Assembly (NCBI GenBank): GCA_937922045.1
Contig: CAKZXA010000001.1
Coordinates: 1 to 64,000 of the forward strand
DNA length: 64,000 bases
Reading direction: 5' to 3'
From: an uncultured Acidimicrobiales bacterium
Lineage (GTDB): Bacteria; Actinomycetota; Acidimicrobiia; Acidimicrobiales; SZUA-35
A program made the position numbers and the translations under genes. Below the pieces are notes generated by a model. It worked only from the letters and a program-made list of their open reading frames with translations, searched no databases and had not been told where the DNA came from. Positions 7,182 to 14,653 of the stretch are shown one piece after another; position 1 is the stretch's first letter, and the number at the start of each line of letters is the position of its first letter.

Positions 7182-9974
7182 CTAGCTGCAGCCGCTCGTA
7201 TTGCCGCATCCAGGGCAGGCGTGGCAGCTTCCTGCTCGCTGCATCGTGATGCCACACTGCATGCAGATCGGGGCGTGAGGGTCGGCCATTGGTGTCTGAG
7301 CCTGAGCATCAAGAGCGGCTATCAGCTCATCGGCCGACTCGACCGACGGCGGATCTACCGCCATCTCCCCTGGCGACGACTTTGCCTCGTCGACTCCCGG
7401 CAGCGTCTGCTGGGTCCGCTCGCTGGTGCTGAAGATTCCCAACGAGGCACGCTCCTCATAGGTGAGGTAGAGGACCGCAAGCTTGCGGAACAGGTAGTCC
7501 ATGATCGATGTAGCGATCCTGATATCGGGATCATCGGTCATACCTGCCGGCTCAAAGCGCATACCGGTGTAGGTCTCGACGAAGTTTCGCAACGGCACGC
7601 CGTACTGCAAGCCATGGCTCACCGCGATGGCGAAGGCATCCATGATGCCAGCCAGAGTTGAACCCTGCTTCGACACTCGGAGGAACACCTCGCCAGGTCG
7701 ACCATCGTTGTATTCACTGACCGTGACGTAGCCTTTGCAATCGGCGACGCGGAACTCGAAAGTACGGGAGCGACGATCGCGGGGCAGTCGCTCGCGAATC
7801 GGCTTGTAGACAACCCTCGTCTCGACGGCCGGAGTCACCACCGCTGGCGTGCTCGCACCTGAGGTTTCATCCGTTTTGTTGGAGGCGTCGTCTTTCTTAG
7901 CCATCGATAGGGGCTGCGCAACCTTGCAGTTGTCGCGATAGATAGCGATGGCTTTGACGCCGAGCCTCCAGGCATCGATGTGGAGCTGCTCGACATCTTC
8001 GACCGTGACGTCTTCGGGCATGTTCACCGTCTTGGAGATAGCCCCCGAAATGAACGGCTGAACGGCAGCCATCATCTTGACATGGCCCAGATAGTGGATC
8101 GGGTTATCGCCCATCGAACAAGCAAACACCGCTGTGTGCTGAGCCTGGAGGCCAGGAGCACCGAGGATCGTCTTGTTCACGTCGATGTAGTCGACGATGG
8201 CTTGGACCTGATCGGGGTCGTAGCCGAGGCGCTTGAGAGCCCGGGGAACCGACTGGTTCACGATCATCATCGTGCCGCCACCGACCAGTTTCTTCATCTT
8301 GCACAAACCGAGATCTGGCTCGATGCCTGTGGTGTCGCAGTCCATGAGCAGCCCGATCGTTCCGGTTGGAGCGAGCACGGTGGCCTGAGCGTTGCGTACA
8401 CCCACCAGTGGGCTGACTTCACACGTGTTGTCCCACGCCTCGACCGCGGCTGAGAGGATCGAAGCGGGTGCGAGTTCGGTGTCGATCTCGCTAACGGCCT
8501 GGCGGTGTTGTTCGAGAACCCTGAGCATCGGCTCGCGGTTCTCCTCATAGCCCTCATGCGGCCCCATACGGGCCGAGGTCTTGGCCGAGGTGTAGTAGGC
8601 GTGTCCGGTCATGAGCGACGTGATGGAGGCGGCTGTGGCTCGTCCTGCGTCTGAGTCGTACGGGAGGCCAAGGTTCATCAGCAAGGCGCCGATGTTGGCG
8701 TAGCCAAGTCCGAGCTGGCGGAACCGACGTGACATATCGCCAATCCCGTCGGTGGGGTAATCGGCTCGGCCGACCAGGATCTCCTGGGCGGTGAAGAAAT
8801 GCTCGACGGCGACCTTGAATCCCTCGACATCGAAGCTGTCGTCGTCGTTCAGGAAGGTCAGCAGGTTGAGGCTCGCCAGGTTGCAGGCCGAGTTGTCGAG
8901 GTGCATGTACTCGCTGCATGGGTTTGAGCCATTGATCTTGCCGGTGTTGGCCGAGGTGTGCCAGCGATTAATGGTTGAGTCGAACTGCATGCCCGGGTCG
9001 GCGCACTCCCACGTGGCTTGGGCGAACTGTCGCATCAGGTCACGGGCCTTGACGGTGCGAATGACGTCACCCGATGTGCGGGCGATGAGGTTCCAGTCGC
9101 CATCGTCCACGACGGCCTGCATGAACTCGTCGGTAACCCTGATCGAGTTGTTGGCGTTCTGATACTGAATCGAATGGCTGTCGGCACCATCAAGGTCCAT
9201 GTCGAACCCGGCTTCGCCGAGGACACGAGCCTTCCGCTCCTCGGTGGCCTTGCACCAAATGAACTCTTCAACATCTGGATGGTCAATGTCGAGCATCACC
9301 ATCTTTGCGGCACGACGGGTTTTACCACCCGACTTGATCGTACCGGCGGAGGCATCAGCACCCCGCATGAACGAAACCGGGCCCGATGCGGTGCCGCCGC
9401 CTCGTAGGAGCTCATGGCTCGAACGGATGCCAGAGAGATTGATACCGGCGCCGGAACCACCCTTGAAGATGACACCTTCCTCGACGTACCAGTTGAGGAT
9501 GGCATCCATCTTGTCCTCGACGGCCAAGATGAAGCAGGCTGACGCCTGCTGGGGCACGCCGCGCACACCGATGTTGAACCACACCGGCGAGTTGAAGGCA
9601 CCCTTCTGATGGATGATCAGGTGGCGAAGCTCGTCGTTGAACATTTCGGCTTCGGTTGCGTCGAAGTATCCGTCTTCGATACCCCACTTCGTGATCGTGT
9701 TCACGACGCGGTCGACAACCTGCTTGAGCGACGTCTCCCGCTCTGAAGTGTCGAGCGTTCCTCGGAAGTACTTCTGGGCAAGGATGTTAGTAGCGTTCAC
9801 CGACCACGAACTCGGCACCTCGACATCGTTTTGTTCGAATGCGACTTCACCGGTTTTCCAGTTGGAGATGCGCGCTTCGCGCTTTTCCCAACTGACCGTG
9901 TCATACGGGTCGATGCCCGCTGTGGTGAAATGTCGACGAAGACCGATACGAGTTTGCTCGGATGCGAGTGCCAT
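7182..9974 (-). CDS. nrdJ: Adenosylcobalamin-dependent (class II) ribonucleoside-diphosphate reductase
   Basis: A 930-residue enzyme that reduces ribonucleotides to deoxyribonucleotides using coenzyme B12, so it needs no oxygen. Family landmarks: KYFRGTLD and GAFNSPVWFNIG near the N-terminus, KGGSGAGINLSGIRSS, the active-site segment NPCSEYMHLDNSACNLASLNLL-like region, PTGTIGLLMDCDTTGIEP, and a C-terminal cysteine cluster (CMQCG, CHACPGCGNTSGCS) like that used for re-reduction and metal binding in long NrdJ proteins. Start is ATG 9974; the frame stays open upstream, but those residues do not look like NrdJ. nrdR lies 2.3 kb away, as in other actinobacteria. A 12-bp terminator hairpin follows. 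The upstream region holds repeats that may be operators. Confidence 0.95.
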   Translation of the reverse strand: MALASEQTRIGLRRHFTTAGIDPYDTVSWEKREARISNWKTGEVAFEQNDVEVPSSWSVNATNILAQKYFRGTLDTSERETSLKQVVDRVVNTITKWGIEDGYFDATEAEMFNDELRHLIIHQKGAFNSPVWFNIGVRGVPQQASACFILAVEDKMDAILNWYVEEGVIFKGGSGAGINLSGIRSSHELLRGGGTASGPVSFMRGADASAGTIKSGGKTRRAAKMVMLDIDHPDVEEFIWCKATEERKARVLGEAGFDMDLDGADSHSIQYQNANNSIRVTDEFMQAVVDDGDWNLIARTSGDVIRTVKARDLMRQFAQATWECADPGMQFDSTINRWHTSANTGKINGSNPCSEYMHLDNSACNLASLNLLTFLNDDDSFDVEGFKVAVEHFFTAQEILVGRADYPTDGIGDMSRRFRQLGLGYANIGALLMNLGLPYDSDAGRATAASITSLMTGHAYYTSAKTSARMGPHEGYEENREPMLRVLEQHRQAVSEIDTELAPASILSAAVEAWDNTCEVSPLVGVRNAQATVLAPTGTIGLLMDCDTTGIEPDLGLCKMKKLVGGGTMMIVNQSVPRALKRLGYDPDQVQAIVDYIDVNKTILGAPGLQAQHTAVFACSMGDNPIHYLGHVKMMAAVQPFISGAISKTVNMPEDVTVEDVEQLHIDAWRLGVKAIAIYRDNCKVAQPLSMAKKDDASNKTDETSGASTPAVVTPAVETRVVYKPIRERLPRDRRSRTFEFRVADCKGYVTVSEYNDGRPGEVFLRVSKQGSTLAGIMDAFAIAVSHGLQYGVPLRNFVETYTGMRFEPAGMTDDPDIRIATSIMDYLFRKLAVLYLTYEERASLGIFSTSERTQQTLPGVDEAKSSPGEMAVDPPSVESADELIAALDAQAQTPMADPHAPICMQCGITMQRAGSCHACPGCGNTSGCS

Positions 9975-10040
9975 ATTCCGGATTTTCTCTTTCTGACTGA
10001 CTGAGCCCCTACGGGACTGCGGCGGTAATGTACCTAGCAA

Positions 10041-10106
10041 TTTTGAATGCATTTGAATGCAATTTTGAATGCGCAAACCTGTGTGCAACCGGTGTTGCGG
10101 TTTGCG
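10041..10106 (-). promoter_or_regulatory. Repeat cluster and hairpin upstream of nrdJ
   Basis: TTTGAATGC occurs three times (10042-10050, 10052-10060, 10064-10072), spaced about one helical turn apart. It abuts a hairpin (10072-10106) with CGCAAACC paired to GGTTTGCG and an inner GCAAC/GTTGC stem. The block starts about 67 bp before the nrdJ start. It does not match the usual NrdR box, so the binding protein is unknown. Confidence 0.4.
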
Positions 10107-10318
10107 TTATGACAAGTTGTCGTCGTGACTCGGTGCGAGACGCCACGTACCGTCGCAACGCATAGGAATCCCCAATCGATGAGAATTCGCTGGCGTTCTG
10201 CGTTGCGAACTGACGAGATCGTAGCGAGCGCTTGTGACAGCCAACGCTCAACCGGTCGACACCGTCGCTGAACGTATGATCCGGGTCCGGCGCCACGACT
10301 GTGACACCTGGACATGAG

Positions 10319-10327
10319 TTATCCACA
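10319..10327 (+). promoter_or_regulatory. Consensus DnaA box
   Basis: TTATCCACA, identical to the bacterial DnaA box consensus. A single box is weak evidence. It lies upstream of nrdJ, and DnaA is known to control ribonucleotide reductase genes in some bacteria, so a regulatory role is possible. Confidence 0.35.
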
Positions 10328-10727
10328 ATAAGCTCGCTTTTTGGTCGATCGACCGACCATTCGCGTCTCATCGCATAACCCATGGCACCCATCGCCTTAC
10401 GTTCAGTTAGGTATTCGGTCCGAGGACCGTTCCGGCTTACCACTCGCCACAGGCGTGCGTGCGTTTACCTGCTCGATCCGAGCGCGGCGTCCCACCTGGA
10501 ACACCCCACACCTGACTCGCCAGCCCACTCACGCGCTGTTGCAATTACCCTGCTGAAGTACCGTGCAGCTGCAAGCCGCAGTGGTACAACCTTTTCGTCC
10601 TACCTTTGCTTTACTCTCTTGCTGTTCTTTGCGTCATACCTCATCCTGTGCGGCAGCAGCGTCCTCAGATCGGTTGAGATCGCAGTTGATCCAGCCTCTC
10701 CCTCGTGTTGCCAACCTCACTTGTCCA

Positions 10728-10870
10728 GGATTTGACCCAAGGGATCGGGTCGTGCCTTTTGGGCACAACCAAACCCCTTGCTCAAATCCCAACCTTAGAG
10801 GCCGCATCCCGAGGGATACTAGATCTTGTGCTTTCCACCGACTCGTGACCGAGAGACGCACAAGATGTGG
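10728..10870 (-). ncRNA. Candidate structured non-coding RNA
   Basis: Read on the minus strand, this begins just after a strong promoter. Hairpin B (10866-10823) pairs ATCTTGTGC with GCACAAGAT around an inner CTCG/CGAG stem. A small ATCCC/GGGAT stem follows (10817-10806). Hairpin A (10789-10728) pairs GGATTTGA with TCAAATCC, AAGGG with CCCTT and GGTnGTGCC with GGCACnACC, about 21 base pairs in all. No open frame explains this. I recognise no known RNA family; loops lack the C-runs of 6C RNA, and T-box or riboswitch cores are not evident. The 3' end is uncertain. Confidence 0.4.
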
Positions 10871-10876
10871 GTTGTC

Positions 10877-10906
10877 ATTACATCACTGTAATTACACAAA
10901 TGTCAA
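10877..10906 (-). promoter_or_regulatory. Sigma-70-type promoter of the candidate RNA
   Basis: On the minus strand: consensus TTGACA (10906-10901), 18-bp spacer, then TGTAAT (10882-10877) preceded by the TG of an extended -10. Predicted start is near 10870, right before hairpin B. Confidence 0.5.
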
Positions 10907-11309
10907 CGGGGCAGGGCAAGAAATTTTTGTTTGTTTGGTCGTTACCCCCAGAATGTGCGGTTTTTCGATCGCCGGATGGCGTGGAAGGTTGAGACTGGTC
11001 CGAGGCTGGCCATCAGGCATCGAGAATTCATACGATGAAATGGCCACGTCGGGGCGGGTCTTGGCCTCACTCACCGGGAAAGGTTCGTTGGCAGATGCGT
11101 TTGCTTCGACCCGCGCGAGGGGAAGGTGACGGAGATCGGCCAATCAAGCCGTCAGGTCGAGGTTCACAGTACCGACAGCATGGATTGGCTGACGGTTCAA
11201 GCAGCTCCAAACCCAAGAGCACCCTTGGCGCTCCGCCATACTGACGACTCTACGCGACCTCCGTCACGTTCTACCCCACGTGGGCGTCCCGTAACCCTAC
11301 GCCCTTCGG

Positions 11310-11362
11310 GCTGTGGATGGAAAGGGGTCGAAGCTGTGGATTTTGTGGGGAAAGCTGTGGGT
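11310..11362 (+). repeat. Three phased GCTGTGGRT repeats
   Basis: GCTGTGGAT at 11310-11318, AGCTGTGGAT at 11332-11341 and AGCTGTGGGT at 11353-11362 are 21-22 bp apart, two helical turns. The last two extend to a longer direct repeat (AGCTGTGGRTTTTGTGK). The complement resembles a DnaA box (ATCCACA) imperfectly. They lie about 160 bp before the RibD-like gene. Confidence 0.45.
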
Positions 11363-11505
11363 TTTGTGTGAACTATCACCCCGGGTGGATCGAATCTCAC
11401 TCGCTGTGTTCTCGAACCGTGGCACACGTCCTTCGGTCGCGACCGCTGCACCAAAAACGCGGCCAGCTCCCATCGCCTCACCACCAGCCGGATCGAGCGC
11501 GGCGC

Positions 11506-11511
11506 TAGTCT
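11506..11511 (+). promoter_or_regulatory. -10 element of the RibD-like gene
   Basis: TAGTCT lies 9 nt before the ATG at 11521 with no Shine-Dalgarno, suggesting a leaderless or nearly leaderless transcript. Confidence 0.4.
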
Positions 11512-11520
11512 TGATCGCTC

Positions 11521-12285
11521 ATGGCAACTATCCAGGCGCTTTTCCCCGACCCCCAGCTCATCGCCGACCCGGTTCGGGCCGTGGCCGCAGAGTCTCGCCA
11601 GCCCCACTCACCCCGACCGTGGCTCTACACCAACATGATCGCCTCAGCCGATGGCGCTGCAGCCATAGACGGCCTCTCAGGGGCCCTTGGAGGGGACGCC
11701 GACCGAACCGTCTTCCGAGGGCTGCGAGCGGCAGCAGACGTGATCCTGGTCGGAGCAACGACCGTTCGGGCGGAGAACTACCGTCCGCCGCCGGCTTCGG
11801 AGGCAATCAAAGGCCAGCGGATCCAGCGCGGCCAGACCGAGCGGCCGATGGTGGCGGTGGTGACCAACTCGATCAATCTCGATCTCGAGATGGATCTTTT
11901 CTCCGACACCAGCTTCGTGCCCATCATCATCACAAGCTCAGAGGCTCACACCGCGCACGCTCACCGAGTCGAAACGTTTGGCGCTCGCGCCCATTTCGTT
12001 CTCGCAGGCGAGGCAAGGGTCGATCTGAGCTTGGCGCTGGAGAAGCTTTTTGAGCTCGGCCATCAGACGGTGCTCAGCGAAGGCGGACCGAGCATAAATG
12101 GCCAACTGGTCGAACAGGACCTCATCGACGAGTGGAACCTTTCGATCTCACCACAGCTCGCTGCTGGTGGAGCGACGCGGGCTGCCGTTGGCCGCCTCGC
12201 AGGAAGCCCACCACGCTCCATGGAACTCAAAAGGGTCTGGCACGGCGACGACTATCTTTTCTGCCGGTGGACGCGCTCAACCTGA
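11521..12285 (+). CDS. Pyrimidine reductase family protein (RibD C-terminal domain)
   Basis: A 254-residue single-domain protein of the RibD_C/dihydrofolate reductase fold. Conserved segments are NMIASADGAAAIDG near residue 38, RGLRAAADVILVGATTVRAENY near 61-82, and the EGGPSINGQL and DEWNLSISPQL segments in the last third that line the NADPH and substrate pocket. In RibD this domain reduces the ribosyl amino-pyrimidine of riboflavin synthesis. Stand-alone actinobacterial members are often annotated as pyrimidine reductase or dihydrofolate reductase-like, and the true substrate is not settled. No rib genes adjoin it. It is convergent with nrdR. Start ATG 11521 fits the -10 element just before it. 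Confidence 0.85.
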   Translation: MATIQALFPDPQLIADPVRAVAAESRQPHSPRPWLYTNMIASADGAAAIDGLSGALGGDADRTVFRGLRAAADVILVGATTVRAENYRPPPASEAIKGQRIQRGQTERPMVAVVTNSINLDLEMDLFSDTSFVPIIITSSEAHTAHAHRVETFGARAHFVLAGEARVDLSLALEKLFELGHQTVLSEGGPSINGQLVEQDLIDEWNLSISPQLAAGGATRAAVGRLAGSPPRSMELKRVWHGDDYLFCRWTRST

Positions 12286-12319
12286 TCCAGCTATCAACGA
12301 CGGAACCCGTCAAACGACC

Positions 12320-12805
12320 CTAGAGCTGATCGGTGTCGCCCGAGACATCTGCTGGTTGCGCGATCTTGATTAGCCGTGCTTCGCGTTCGAAATCGTCAAG
12401 GTTGTCGAAACCCTTATAGACGCTGGCGAAGCGAAGATAGGCAACCGGATCCCGCGATCGAAGATGATCGAGCACCTGGAGTCCGATCCACTCCGTCGTG
12501 ACCTCGGCACCCACCGCTCGACCGGCATCTTCGATCTCGATTGCCATCCGTTCAAAGTCGTCCCGCGTGAGGGGACGACCCTTGCAGGCTGCAGTGAGGC
12601 CCTCGACGAGCTTCTCTACATCGAACGGTTCGGCAGGTCCGGAACGCTTCACCACAAGCAAAGGAACGGACTCGACCCGTTCAAAGGTCGTAAATCGCTC
12701 GCCACAGGAACTACAGGCGCGACGGCGACGTATCGATTGGCCCTCGTCAGCAGATCGTGAATCTACAACGCGGCTCTCAGATTCAAAACAGGTGGGACAC
12801 CGCAC
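12320..12805 (-). CDS. nrdR: Transcriptional repressor NrdR
   Basis: A 161-residue NrdR: an N-terminal zinc ribbon (Cys3-x2-Cys6 and Cys31-x2-Cys34, with the RRRACSSCGERF segment) followed by an ATP-cone domain (about 49-139) that senses ATP and dATP. It represses ribonucleotide reductase genes when dATP is high; nrdJ nearby is the likely target. The start is GTG 12805, giving the usual MRCPTC N-terminus; a TAGCGT -10 element lies exactly 7 nt upstream, as expected for a leaderless mRNA. An in-frame ATG at 12829 would add 8 residues and lies upstream of that -10. The tail after residue 145 is longer than in many homologues. Confidence 0.95.
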   Translation of the reverse strand: MRCPTCFESESRVVDSRSADEGQSIRRRRACSSCGERFTTFERVESVPLLVVKRSGPAEPFDVEKLVEGLTAACKGRPLTRDDFERMAIEIEDAGRAVGAEVTTEWIGLQVLDHLRSRDPVAYLRFASVYKGFDNLDDFEREARLIKIAQPADVSGDTDQL

Positions 12806-12812
12806 TTGCTCT

Positions 12813-12818
12813 ACGCTA
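12813..12818 (-). promoter_or_regulatory. -10 element for leaderless nrdR
   Basis: TAGCGT on the minus strand, 7 nt before GTG 12805. It fixes the nrdR start at the family-standard MRCPTC. Confidence 0.55.
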
Positions 12819-12914
12819 GCGGCCAACATCTATCTAGAAGCTCATCCTGCTAAGGAACTACAGCGGCTGTCATACTTTGGCGTATACCCGCTGCCAGCCG
12901 CCTCAGAAAGACCG

Positions 12915-13529
12915 TTATCCGGCCACCTCCCGGGGAACAACAAGTCGCTGACCAGCTTGGACGTCGGGGCCACCGTTGGCCTCGGAGAGAATCGCCATGA
13001 CCTCGCGACGATCGCGATCTGGCGCAAGCTCGCCTGCCAATGACCAGAGCGTGTCACCAGATCCGACGCGAACGATCTCGGCATCGGGGTAACCGCTGAC
13101 GATGGCGCCAGGGTCATCTCCGCTCACCGTTGCCCCTCCGGGCACAAACCACAGACCGCTGACAAGCAGCAGGGGTACCAGCGCAAAAGCTGCGGCCGAG
13201 GCCAGGCTGTACTCAACACCGGCCAGAAAGCGTGAAGAGGGCGCAAGATCAGCCACCGGCGTTGCGGCCAAATCTCGCAATTGCTCGATCGGGGTGCGAC
13301 GCTCCTGGGAACGAGCGCTCGTAACCGCTCTATCACCGACCGTGGTGTTATCGACCATCGTGTTATCGACCACGAGTGCGAGATTGGCCCGGCCTCGGGG
13401 ACCAACTCGAGGCCGGGCCTCAGGCCCAGACCGTGGTGGAGCTGGGGTGCGGGGCCTGCGAAATGTGGGGTCGGGGTCGAGAGACGACCGGTGGGTCTGG
13501 GAAGCGGTTGGATCGAGTAGGGCGACCAT
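12915..13529 (-). CDS. LysM-domain membrane protein, likely SOS-induced division suppressor
   Basis: A 204-residue protein with a cytoplasmic, Pro- and Arg-rich N-terminal half, one membrane helix (about 108-132, SLASAAAFALVPLLLVSGLW) and an external C-terminal LysM domain (about 153-200, GDTLWSLAGELA to AGQRLVVP) that would bind peptidoglycan. It is transcribed away from lexA. The same arrangement is known for M. tuberculosis Rv2719c and Corynebacterium divS, which are induced by DNA damage and slow division. Here the promoter (13613-13641) carries a perfect LexA box in its spacer, which strongly supports SOS control. Ribosome site GGGAGA precedes ATG 13529. A 15-bp tandem duplication inside the gene (13345-13374) doubles VDNT. 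Confidence 0.85.
   Translation of the reverse strand: MVALLDPTASQTHRSSLDPDPTFRRPRTPAPPRSGPEARPRVGPRGRANLALVVDNTMVDNTTVGDRAVTSARSQERRTPIEQLRDLAATPVADLAPSSRFLAGVEYSLASAAAFALVPLLLVSGLWFVPGGATVSGDDPGAIVSGYPDAEIVRVGSGDTLWSLAGELAPDRDRREVMAILSEANGGPDVQAGQRLVVPREVAG
13345..13374. repeat. 15-bp tandem duplication inside the LysM gene
   Basis: GTGTTATCGACCAYS occurs twice in tandem (13345-13359 and 13360-13374), in frame, near the middle of the N-terminal cytoplasmic part. Confidence 0.7.
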
Positions 13530-13579
13530 AACTTCATTCTCCCAACAGGGTGTGACAGCGAAGGGCTGAGCAGCTTGGC

Positions 13580-13594
13580 GAACAAGATTTGTTC
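13580..13594. promoter_or_regulatory. Palindrome in the LysM gene leader
   Basis: GAACAA-GAT-TTGTTC is a perfect 6-bp inverted repeat between the predicted transcription start and the LysM start codon. It resembles a LexA half-site pair but with wrong spacing for the actinobacterial SOS box. Confidence 0.35.
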
Positions 13595-13612
13595 AATCCA
13601 GCTGCTCGAACG

Positions 13613-13641
13613 ACTGTACCCGAACAAAGGTTCGCGCACAA
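13613..13641 (-). promoter_or_regulatory. SOS promoter of the LysM gene with LexA box
   Basis: On the minus strand: TTGTGC (13641-13636), 17-bp spacer, TACAGT (13618-13613). The spacer contains the actinobacterial SOS box CGAACAAAGGTTCG (plus-strand reading, 13621-13634), a perfect CGAAC-N4-GTTCG. Bound LexA would cover the space between -35 and -10. Confidence 0.8.
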
Positions 13642-13712
13642 CCGTTCGACCCCTATTCCGCTCCCCGTAAAGAAATTTTGCCATAATCGAACGCCAGTAC
13701 GCCTTCATGTGG

Positions 13713-13739
13713 CATAGTGGTGACGCAAACGGGTGTTCG
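13713..13739 (+). promoter_or_regulatory. lexA promoter region with a variant LexA box
   Basis: CATAGT preceded by TG (13713-13718) could be a -10, followed at 13726-13739 by CAAACGGGTGTTCG, one mismatch from CGAAC-N4-GTTCG. An alternative extended -10 (TGCCATAAT) lies at 13679-13687. Either way a LexA site sits near the start of lexA transcription, giving autoregulation. The leader to lexA is about 140-190 nt. Confidence 0.55.
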
Positions 13740-13800
13740 CTCGTTCTCGGCGGCTACGCCGCCCAAGGCAGTACGCAATAGCAGTCAGTACGTAGTACCT

Positions 13801-13828
13801 GGCACCTCGTACATGGCACCTCGTACAT
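13801..13828. repeat. 14-bp tandem duplication in the lexA leader
   Basis: GGCACCTCGTACAT is repeated perfectly twice, 51 bp before the lexA start; a degenerate third copy follows. Confidence 0.75.
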
Positions 13829-13878
13829 GGCCTCGTCCACAGAGTACGACCAGACTCGAACCAGCAAGGAGATCGCAC

Positions 13879-14514
13879 ATGCGAGAACACAAACTTTCCG
13901 CTCGTCAGCGAGAAATCCTCGAATTCATCGAACGAAACATGCACAGCAAGGGCTATCCGCCATCAGTGCGTGAAATCGGCGTCCAAGTCGGGCTCGCCTC
14001 CCCCTCGTCCGTTCACGCTCATCTGGAAACGCTCGAACGCAACGGCTATTTGGTCCGCGATCCGGCCAAGCCGCGAGCGATCCGTGTCAAATGGGACCGG
14101 CTCAGTGGTGCTACCGAAGTGGAGCGCAGGCCCGTGCGCCACGTACCCCTCGTCGGCAACGTAGCCGCCGGCACCGACGTGTTGGCCGAAGAGCACATCG
14201 AGGAGAGCTATCCCCTCCCCGCCGATCTCACCGGAGACGGCGATCTCTTCATGCTCAATGTGCGTGGGGATTCAATGATCGACGCTGGCATCTTCGATGG
14301 TGACTACGTCGTAGCTCGCGTTCAGCCGACGGCTGAAAAGGGCGAGATCGTCATCGCAGGCATTCCAGGAGAAGAAGCCACGATCAAGACCTTCTCCAAG
14401 AAAGACGGCAAGGTCATCTTGACCCCGGCCAATGCAAGCATGGACCCCATGGTCTTTGAACCAAACGACGTCGAGATTTATGGTCGAGTCGTTACCATCA
14501 TGCGTCGTATCTGA
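13879..14514 (+). CDS. lexA: SOS repressor LexA
   Basis: A 211-residue LexA. The N-terminal winged helix (1-75) holds LSARQREILEFIE and the recognition helix around SPSSVHAHLETLE. The C-terminal protease domain has the cleavage site Ala97-Gly98, nucleophile Ser132 (RGDSMIDAG) and general base Lys170 (EATIKTF). RecA filaments trigger self-cleavage there and release SOS genes. Start ATG 13879 follows AAGGAGA at 13866-13872; the open frame upstream is leader sequence. LexA boxes lie at 13621-13634 and 13726-13739, and another copy of the former controls recA at 40547. The gene is divergent from the LysM gene and ends at a 16-bp hairpin. Confidence 0.97.
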   Translation: MREHKLSARQREILEFIERNMHSKGYPPSVREIGVQVGLASPSSVHAHLETLERNGYLVRDPAKPRAIRVKWDRLSGATEVERRPVRHVPLVGNVAAGTDVLAEEHIEESYPLPADLTGDGDLFMLNVRGDSMIDAGIFDGDYVVARVQPTAEKGEIVIAGIPGEEATIKTFSKKDGKVILTPANASMDPMVFEPNDVEIYGRVVTIMRRI

Positions 14515-14583
14515 CCAAGGCAGCTGAAGCGGCCGACAGGCGCTATTCCCCGCGGCCTAGACCGGCACCAGCGGTAGTTGCGG

Positions 14584-14618
14584 TGAATTGGCTCAGGTCA
14601 TCGACCTGAGCCAATTCA
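14584..14618. terminator. Terminator hairpin between lexA and the ferritin-like gene
   Basis: A perfect 16-bp stem (TGAATTGGCTCAGGTC and its complement) with a 3-nt loop between two convergent genes, so it may stop both. No U-tract follows on either strand. Confidence 0.75.
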
Positions 14619-14653
14619 AGCCGCCCGGGTAATGGTTAACCCGGCATTCCCCC

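Larger units (their letters stand above)
9975..11520. other. 1.5-kb gene-free region between nrdJ and the RibD-like gene
   Basis: No convincing gene is seen on either strand. The longest frames (for example 10563-11129 plus, 10009-10443 minus) have protein-unlike composition and no ribosome site. The region is locally more A+T-rich around 10560-10960. It contains three TTTGAATGC repeats and a hairpin before nrdJ, a consensus DnaA box, a strong sigma-70-type promoter reading left into a series of hairpins, a 9-bp inverted repeat closing 11127-11267, a CCCACGTGGG palindrome at 11275-11284, and three phased AGCTGTGGAT-type repeats. I found no tRNA, tmRNA, SRP RNA or RNase P signature. Confidence 0.6.

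Noticed and set aside
10482..10500. T-box-like AGGTGGGACG on the minus strand
   Set aside because: The antiterminator consensus is not met and no aminoacyl-tRNA synthetase or amino acid gene follows.
10563..11129. 188-codon open frame in the nrdJ upstream gap
   Set aside because: Cys- and Arg-rich with no protein-like periodicity or ribosome site, and it crosses the structured RNA candidate.
10319..11362. Possible chromosomal origin
   Set aside because: Only one consensus DnaA box and imperfect repeats, and no dnaA, dnaN or rpmH nearby.
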